A stretch of 53,057 nt of DNA from Bryobacterales bacterium. Its GTDB lineage: Bacteria > Acidobacteriota > Terriglobia > Bryobacterales > Bryobacteraceae. The notes below the pieces were generated by a model. That model did not search any database. It saw only the letters and a list, made by a program, of their open reading frames with translations, and was not told the DNA's origin. The stretch spans positions 1 to 53,057 of the forward strand of contig JAEUQE010000030.1 of assembly GCA_016789785.1 (NCBI GenBank), read 5' to 3'. Positions 51,723-53,057 of the stretch are shown piece by piece. The translations under genes and the position numbers were made by a program. Every line of letters starts with the position of its first letter. Within the stretch, counting starts at the first letter, position 1.

Positions 51723-53057
51723 CTACTCCACCCGATAGTTCGGCGCTTCCTTCGTGATGATCACATCGTGCACGTGGCTTTCGCGAAGACCCGCAAACGT
51801 CACGCGAAGGAACCGCGCGCGCTCATGCAACTCGGGAATCGTGCCGCATCCGCAGTAGCCCATGCCGGCTCTCACGCCGCCCACCAACTGGTAGACCATA
51901 TCGGAGAGGGGCCCCTTGTAGGGCACGCGCCCTTCAATACCTTCCGGCACCATCTTCTGCGTCGGGTCGAGCGAGTAGCGGTCGGCGGCGCTCTGACCCA
52001 TGGCGCCCAGCGAACCCATCCCGCGATAGCTCTTGAACGTGCGGCCCTGATACAGAATCGTCTCGCCCGGACTCTCATCGGTACCCGCGAACAGGCTGCC
52101 GATCATGACCGAAGTCGCGCCCGCTGCGATCGCCTTGGTCACGTCTCCGGAGTACTTCACACCGCCATCGGCGATCAGCGGCACATCCGCTGCCCGCGCA
52201 GCCTTGGACGCTTCCATGATCGCCGTGATCTGCGGCACACCCGCCCCGCTCACAATGCGAGTGGTGCAAATCGAGCCTGGCCCAATGCCGACCTTGATCC
52301 CGTCCACGCCGAGCTCAATCAACTCCCTTGCGCCTTCGAAGGTGCCCACGTTGCCGGCCACCAGGTCGACATCCGGAATGTGCTTTCTCACTGCTTTCAC
52401 GGCTTCCATCACGCGTTCGCTGTGGCCATGCGCCGTATCCACCACGATCACATCCACCTTCTTGCGCATCAGTTCCATGGCGCGCTCCAGGAAGTCGCCC
52501 GTTGCGCCGATGGCCGCGCCCACGCGCAACCGTCCGTGCTCATCCTTGGCCGCGTTCGGATACTTCAGCTTCTTCTGAATATCCTTCACCGTGATCAGAC
52601 CCTTCAGAATGTAGTGATCATCCACCACAAGAAGCTTCTCAACGCGATGCTGGTGCAGAATCTCCTGCGCCTGTTCGAGCGTTGTACCCACGGAAACGGT
52701 GATCAGGTTCTTGGCCGTCATTGCCCGCTTCACGGGCTCATCAAAGCGGTTCTCGAAACGCAAGTCGCGATTGGTGAGAATGCCCACCAGCTTGCCATCC
52801 GGTTCGGTGACGGGTACGCCCGAGATGCGATAGCGCTTCATCAGATCGAGCGCATCGGCGATCCGCGCATCGGGGCTGATCGTGATCGGGTCCACGATCA
52901 TTCCACTCTCACTGCGCTTCACACGATCGACCTCTTCGGCCTGCTTGTCGATGGGCATGTTCCGGTGCACAATCCCGATGCCGCCTTGCTGCGCGAGCGC
53001 AATGGCGAGATGAGATTCCGTGACCGTATCCATCGCCGAGCTGACGATGGGAATGTT
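51723..53057 (-). CDS. guaB: IMP dehydrogenase, N-terminus cut by window edge
   Basis: 444 of about 490 residues; the missing part is the N-terminus, since the last bases still read [14 protein letters not shown] in frame. Two CBS domains ([20 protein letters not shown] and [15 protein letters not shown] regions), the substrate loop [15 protein letters not shown] with the catalytic Cys, and the flap residues [10 protein letters not shown] and the R-Y motif (AADRYSL) are all present. It oxidises IMP to XMP, the first committed step of GMP synthesis. A housekeeping gene, so the mobile-looking pair next to it has a core-genome border. Confidence 0.97.
   Translation of the reverse strand, partial: NIPIVSSAMDTVTESHLAIALAQQGGIGIVHRNMPIDKQAEEVDRVKRSESGMIVDPITISPDARIADALDLMKRYRISGVPVTEPDGKLVGILTNRDLRFENRFDEPVKRAMTAKNLITVSVGTTLEQAQEILHQHRVEKLLVVDDHYILKGLITVKDIQKKLKYPNAAKDEHGRLRVGAAIGATGDFLERAMELMRKKVDVIVVDTAHGHSERVMEAVKAVRKHIPDVDLVAGNVGTFEGARELIELGVDGIKVGIGPGSICTTRIVSGAGVPQITAIMEASKAARAADVPLIADGGVKYSGDVTKAIAAGATSVMIGSLFAGTDESPGETILYQGRTFKSYRGMGSLGAMGQSAADRYSLDPTQKMVPEGIEGRVPYKGPLSDMVYQLVGGVRAGMGYCGCGTIPELHERARFLRVTFAGLRESHVHDVIITKEAPNYRVE

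Overview
The window looks like chromosomal DNA of an acidobacterium of the Solibacter/Bryobacter type. It is GC-rich and holds three very large TonB-dependent receptors of the Oar-like class (carboxypeptidase-regulatory-like N-domain, plug, barrel). It also carries beta-propeller and FG-GAP/UnbV proteins, PEGA-domain and TPR proteins, Tat-exported sugar enzymes and a sulfatase. I saw no rRNA, tRNA, CRISPR array, complete insertion sequence or prophage. The assignment rests on gene content only.

Layout. 1-5093: a minus-strand operon of an NHL propeller, a PQQ-like propeller and a sensor kinase with a periplasmic solute-binding domain (cut by the left edge), then a GNAT acetyltransferase and a small membrane protein. 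5137-8307: first TonB-dependent receptor, followed by about 900 bases of apparently non-coding, hairpin-rich DNA. 9224-14939: an unusual set of an S8 subtilase, an M14 carboxypeptidase sharing its C-terminal module, and a 72-residue protein that repeats the N-terminal module of the carboxypeptidase. 14928-19831: a divergent Nramp-type transporter and a large TPR/PEGA membrane protein. 19949-22338: a diheme cytochrome c overlapping a PQQ-dependent alcohol dehydrogenase that carries the D-x-D lanthanide signature. 22356-25242: a signal-less NlpC/P60-like protein, a glycine-zipper protein, a small membrane protein and a PIN toxin-antitoxin pair.

25815-41897 is a large sugar-acid/sulfated-glycan type locus. 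One arm is a minus-strand operon: TonB-dependent receptor, SSS symporter, beta-helix protein, exported HpcH-type aldolase and a small protein. A Tat-exported sulfatase precedes that arm on the same strand. The other arm, on the plus strand, carries a LamG/GH32-like secreted protein, an IclR regulator, a Tat-exported enolase-superfamily dehydratase, a sugar isomerase-like barrel and a Tat-exported Gfo/Idh/MocA oxidoreductase. Both arms share a nearly identical 17-base element at the promoter position, so I infer that the IclR protein controls both.

41907-53057: a small HEXXH protein, an FG-GAP/UnbV protein overlapping tail-to-tail with a TPR protein that is translationally coupled to the third TonB-dependent receptor, and a DUF1080-TonB C-domain fusion. 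Then come a LysM/L,D-transpeptidase-fold protein with an adjacent small membrane protein (a candidate effector-immunity pair) and IMP dehydrogenase, cut by the right edge.
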